Assembly (NCBI GenBank): GCA_910579425.1
Contig: CAJTVL010000001.1
Coordinates: 62,001 to 126,000 of the forward strand
Direction of reading: 5' to 3'
DNA from: an uncultured Lachnospiraceae bacterium
GTDB lineage: Bacteria; Bacillota; Clostridia; Lachnospirales; Lachnospiraceae
DNA length: 64,000 nt
Shown: piece after piece, positions 61,928 to 64,000 of the stretch
How positions within the stretch are numbered: position 1 is the stretch's first letter
Layout: every line of letters begins with the position of its first letter
The notes under the pieces: generated by a model
Database searches by the model: none
The model's input: the letters and a program-made list of their open reading frames with translations, nothing else
What the model was told of the DNA's origin: nothing
Program-made: the position numbers and the translations under genes

Positions 61928-63105
61928 CAGACCTGAAAAAGATAGCAAATCTGAGTTTTTATATTGGTGTGGTCATCGAAGTGCTCATAGTCATAATTGA
62001 TAAAAGCGCTTTTATTAACCCAATAGAAGGACGTTTGTTTCAGTTCACCTTTTTACTTTTTTTAGTCAAAATCTGCCTGACAAAATATTCCTGGCGCGAA
62101 TACGTTGCCATTTTGGGATTTTGTGCTTTGGGTGTCATCTCTTACTTTGTTTCAGGAAGAAATGAGATTATCAGGCTGGTAATATTTATAGCAGCCTGCA
62201 AAGATATTGATATGGATAAATGCCTGAAGCTGGTGTTTTATTTGACGTTAATTGGATGCGCAATGCTCATGCTGCTTTCTGTAACAGGAATTTTAGGAAC
62301 GGTATCGCTGACACAGGATTATGGGCGTGGGAAGGTAGAAACCCGATATACTTTAGGGCTGGGACATCCCAATGCGTTGCAATGTATGGTATGGGCGCTG
62401 ACAACATTGGGGATATATTTATATGGAAATGAAATGAAATGGCACCATTATATAACTGTGCTTTTGACGAATATCCTTTTCTTTTTGCTGACAGATTCAA
62501 AGACAAGCCTGCTGGTAACACTGTATACGATTATTTTAGCTTTTATAATGTCTGATGGACATTCTGCTTTTGTAAAAAAAACAGGCGCCTGGATTGGCGG
62601 CTTAACAACGGTTTTTAGTATTGGAATTTCTGTCATAATTGCATGCAATGCTTACAGAGTGTACAACTATGTGTGGCACATGGATCGCTCATCCATTACC
62701 CGGTTTTTTGTATGGATGAACGGTATGATGAATGGAAGAATACGAATTTTAACGGAAAATGATAGGTTTGAGGGGACAGTCTCGACATGGCGTATTATCT
62801 CAGGGCCGGAAAACAGTTATTATTTTGATATGGGATGGATACGCTTGTTTTATTGGTATGGGATACTTCCCGCATGTGTTTTTATTGTAGTTTTATTATT
62901 GGCAGTGATTTATTGCTACAGGGAAAGGCAATACCTGGCAATAATGCTGATATCATCCTTTGCCCTTTACAGTGTGATTGAGGCGCATGCAATATCGGTT
63001 TACCTGGCAAGAAACTACACATTCTTTTTAATCGGAATGGTATGGAGCAGGATCCTATTATATAAAGGGGAAAATAAAATTGAAAATAAGAAAAATGAGC
63101 ATTGA
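61921..63105 (+). CDS. wzy: Wzy-like polysaccharide polymerase (first of two)
   Basis: 394 residues from the ATG at 61921 (GGAGGGAG upstream), overlapping the GT11 stop. About ten hydrophobic segments. The middle contains RYTLGLGHPNALQCMVW, and a larger outer loop with GPENSYYFDMGWIRLFYWYG lies near residue 300, as expected for Wzy polymerases, which have low sequence conservation. With the Wzx at 55249 it could polymerise the fucosylated repeat unit. It is distinctly AT-rich compared with the left half, common for wzy genes. Confidence 0.68.
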   Translation: MLTDLKKIANLSFYIGVVIEVLIVIIDKSAFINPIEGRLFQFTFLLFLVKICLTKYSWREYVAILGFCALGVISYFVSGRNEIIRLVIFIAACKDIDMDKCLKLVFYLTLIGCAMLMLLSVTGILGTVSLTQDYGRGKVETRYTLGLGHPNALQCMVWALTTLGIYLYGNEMKWHHYITVLLTNILFFLLTDSKTSLLVTLYTIILAFIMSDGHSAFVKKTGAWIGGLTTVFSIGISVIIACNAYRVYNYVWHMDRSSITRFFVWMNGMMNGRIRILTENDRFEGTVSTWRIISGPENSYYFDMGWIRLFYWYGILPACVFIVVLLLAVIYCYRERQYLAIMLISSFALYSVIEAHAISVYLARNYTFFLIGMVWSRILLYKGENKIENKKNEH

Positions 63106-64000
63106 TGTTTCAGCTGCTGAAATCTGCTATTATATATTTTTTTCCTTTCTTTTATTTGCTAAGGGGATAGGGCTGTATGATGGCCAGATGGCCTTTAAGG
63201 CGTTCCTGGCTTTAGCTGTTGCGGCATGGATGGGAAAGATGTGGCTGACTGAGTATACGGCAAGAGAACTGACCGGGGTTGTTCTTCTTTTAACGGCAGG
63301 CGGCATAGCTTATCTGGTGTCCGGGGAAAAAGGGGCATTATTATATATATTTATGGTTACGGGCCTGAAAAATGTGCCTGTAAAAAGGGTATTTACAGTA
63401 GGGGCAGTCATATGGTCAATCGCTTATATGGGCATGACGTGGATGAACGCGCTTCATATTTTGGAGGGACCATTTAAGGTACATGAAAAATTGGGAATGG
63501 GGATGGTAATCAGATGGGGGTTAGGTTATAGCCATCCAAATGTATTGCATATTTCCTATTTGGTATTGGTCATGTTTCTGGTATATGTGTTGGGTGAGAA
63601 GCATAACTGGAAAACAGCTGCGGTTTTCATGTTGGGAAATATTGGCGTATATATTTATTCAATCAGTTCAACGGGAATTATAACAACCACTTTTTATCTG
63701 GTGTTAAGTCTGTATTGGAGATACAGAAAAAAATGGAGTCGGCTTGAACAAATAGGGATTCAGTCTGTCATGCCGTTTTGTATCTTGTTTTCATTGATGG
63801 CCCCCTTTTTATTAAAAGGAGTATGGTTTGACAGGCTAAACGATTTGATGAATACCAGGCTTAATCTGGCAAAGTATTTTTTAAGCTTGCAGCGCCCGAC
63901 TCTGTTCGGGACAAAACTTTCTGAAATAATAACCAGCCAATTGACAATGGATAACTCCTATGTTTTTGCTTTTGTAACCTATGGAATACTTTTATTCCTG
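63080..64000 (+). CDS. Wzy-like polysaccharide polymerase (second, 3' end outside window)
   Basis: The frame is open for 307 codons to the window end. I favour the TTG at 63080 because AAAGGGGA lies about 8 bases upstream; the ATG at 63095 is in the same frame without a close site. It overlaps the preceding gene. Hydrophobic segments begin with ICYYIFFSFLLFAKGIG, and IRWGLGYSHPNVLHISY corresponds to LGLGHPNALQ in the neighbour. MDNSYVFAFVTYGILLFL matches the late loop motif. The two are tandem homologues. It is probably a polymerase too, or one of the pair has become a ligase. Confidence 0.65.
   Translation, partial: MKIRKMSIDVSAAEICYYIFFSFLLFAKGIGLYDGQMAFKAFLALAVAAWMGKMWLTEYTARELTGVVLLLTAGGIAYLVSGEKGALLYIFMVTGLKNVPVKRVFTVGAVIWSIAYMGMTWMNALHILEGPFKVHEKLGMGMVIRWGLGYSHPNVLHISYLVLVMFLVYVLGEKHNWKTAAVFMLGNIGVYIYSISSTGIITTTFYLVLSLYWRYRKKWSRLEQIGIQSVMPFCILFSLMAPFLLKGVWFDRLNDLMNTRLNLAKYFLSLQRPTLFGTKLSEIITSQLTMDNSYVFAFVTYGILLFL

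Noticed and set aside
1..64000. CRISPR arrays, tRNA or rRNA genes, insertion sequences, phage genes
   Set aside because: None of the expected repeats, cloverleaf sequences or transposase and integrase motifs were seen on either strand.

Overview
The window is one very large cell-surface glycan locus with almost no non-glycan genes. Gene density is high, many genes overlap at ATGA junctions, ribosome binding sites are GGAGG-like, TTG and GTG starts occur, and the protein families (DUF6020, DUF6056, PglK-type ABC exporters, CsaB-type pyruvyltransferase, clustered GT11 fucosyltransferases) are typical of Clostridia. A gut Lachnospiraceae-type Firmicute of roughly 50% G+C is my inference; no rRNA or housekeeping marker is present to prove it. 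No tRNA, rRNA, insertion sequence, CRISPR array or phage gene was seen. No gene-free stretch exceeds 300 bases; the longest, about 180 bases each, lie at 16314-16495 and 42697-42878 and hold promoters.

Left edge (1-3806, minus strand): part of a pseudaminic acid operon in the order pseF, a PLP decarboxylase, pseI, pseG (pseG runs off the window). It is divergent, from overlapping promoters, to a GT52-like sialyltransferase homologue (3942-5042), the best candidate for the nonulosonate transferase. Next come a PglK-type ABC flippase, an acyltransferase-3 protein and a module (8117-16313) with WecE, a GNAT acetyltransferase, a GtrB/ArnC-like polyprenyl-phosphate glycosyltransferase and three large GT-C-like membrane proteins. 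This looks like a Fuc4NAc-type lipid-linked sugar branch.

Centre (16496-38737, plus strand, own extended -10 promoter): a polymerase/ligase-like protein, then a pgl-like set (PglF, PglE, PglC, PglA-like GT4) into which a D-cysteine-desulfhydrase-like PLP enzyme and an ATP-grasp ligase are inserted. A TviB/TviC pair follows, able to make a UDP-HexNAcA, then a DUF2334 deacetylase, a GT-C-like protein, four GT4 enzymes and two asparagine-synthase-type amidotransferases that could amidate the uronic acid. This set recalls Campylobacter pgl and the GalNAcAN genes of Francisella.

A minus-strand operon (38748-42696: MBOAT, GT-C-like protein, SGNH esterase-like protein) is an export-and-acylate unit inserted between the halves. 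It is bounded by a convergent hairpin and a divergent promoter region.

Right half (42879-64000, plus strand): a fucose-rich second assembly line with four GT11 or GT11-like proteins, GT4, GT2, GT17 and DUF5672 enzymes, a hexapeptide acetyltransferase, a second PglK-type ABC flippase, a pyruvyltransferase, a Wzx flippase, two polytopic GT-C-like proteins, a GH88/GH105-like hydrolase and two adjacent Wzy-like polymerases, the last cut by the window end. The final 7 kb look more AT-rich than the rest. With three flippases and three polymerase/ligase candidates, the window probably encodes at least two separate glycans plus decorations.
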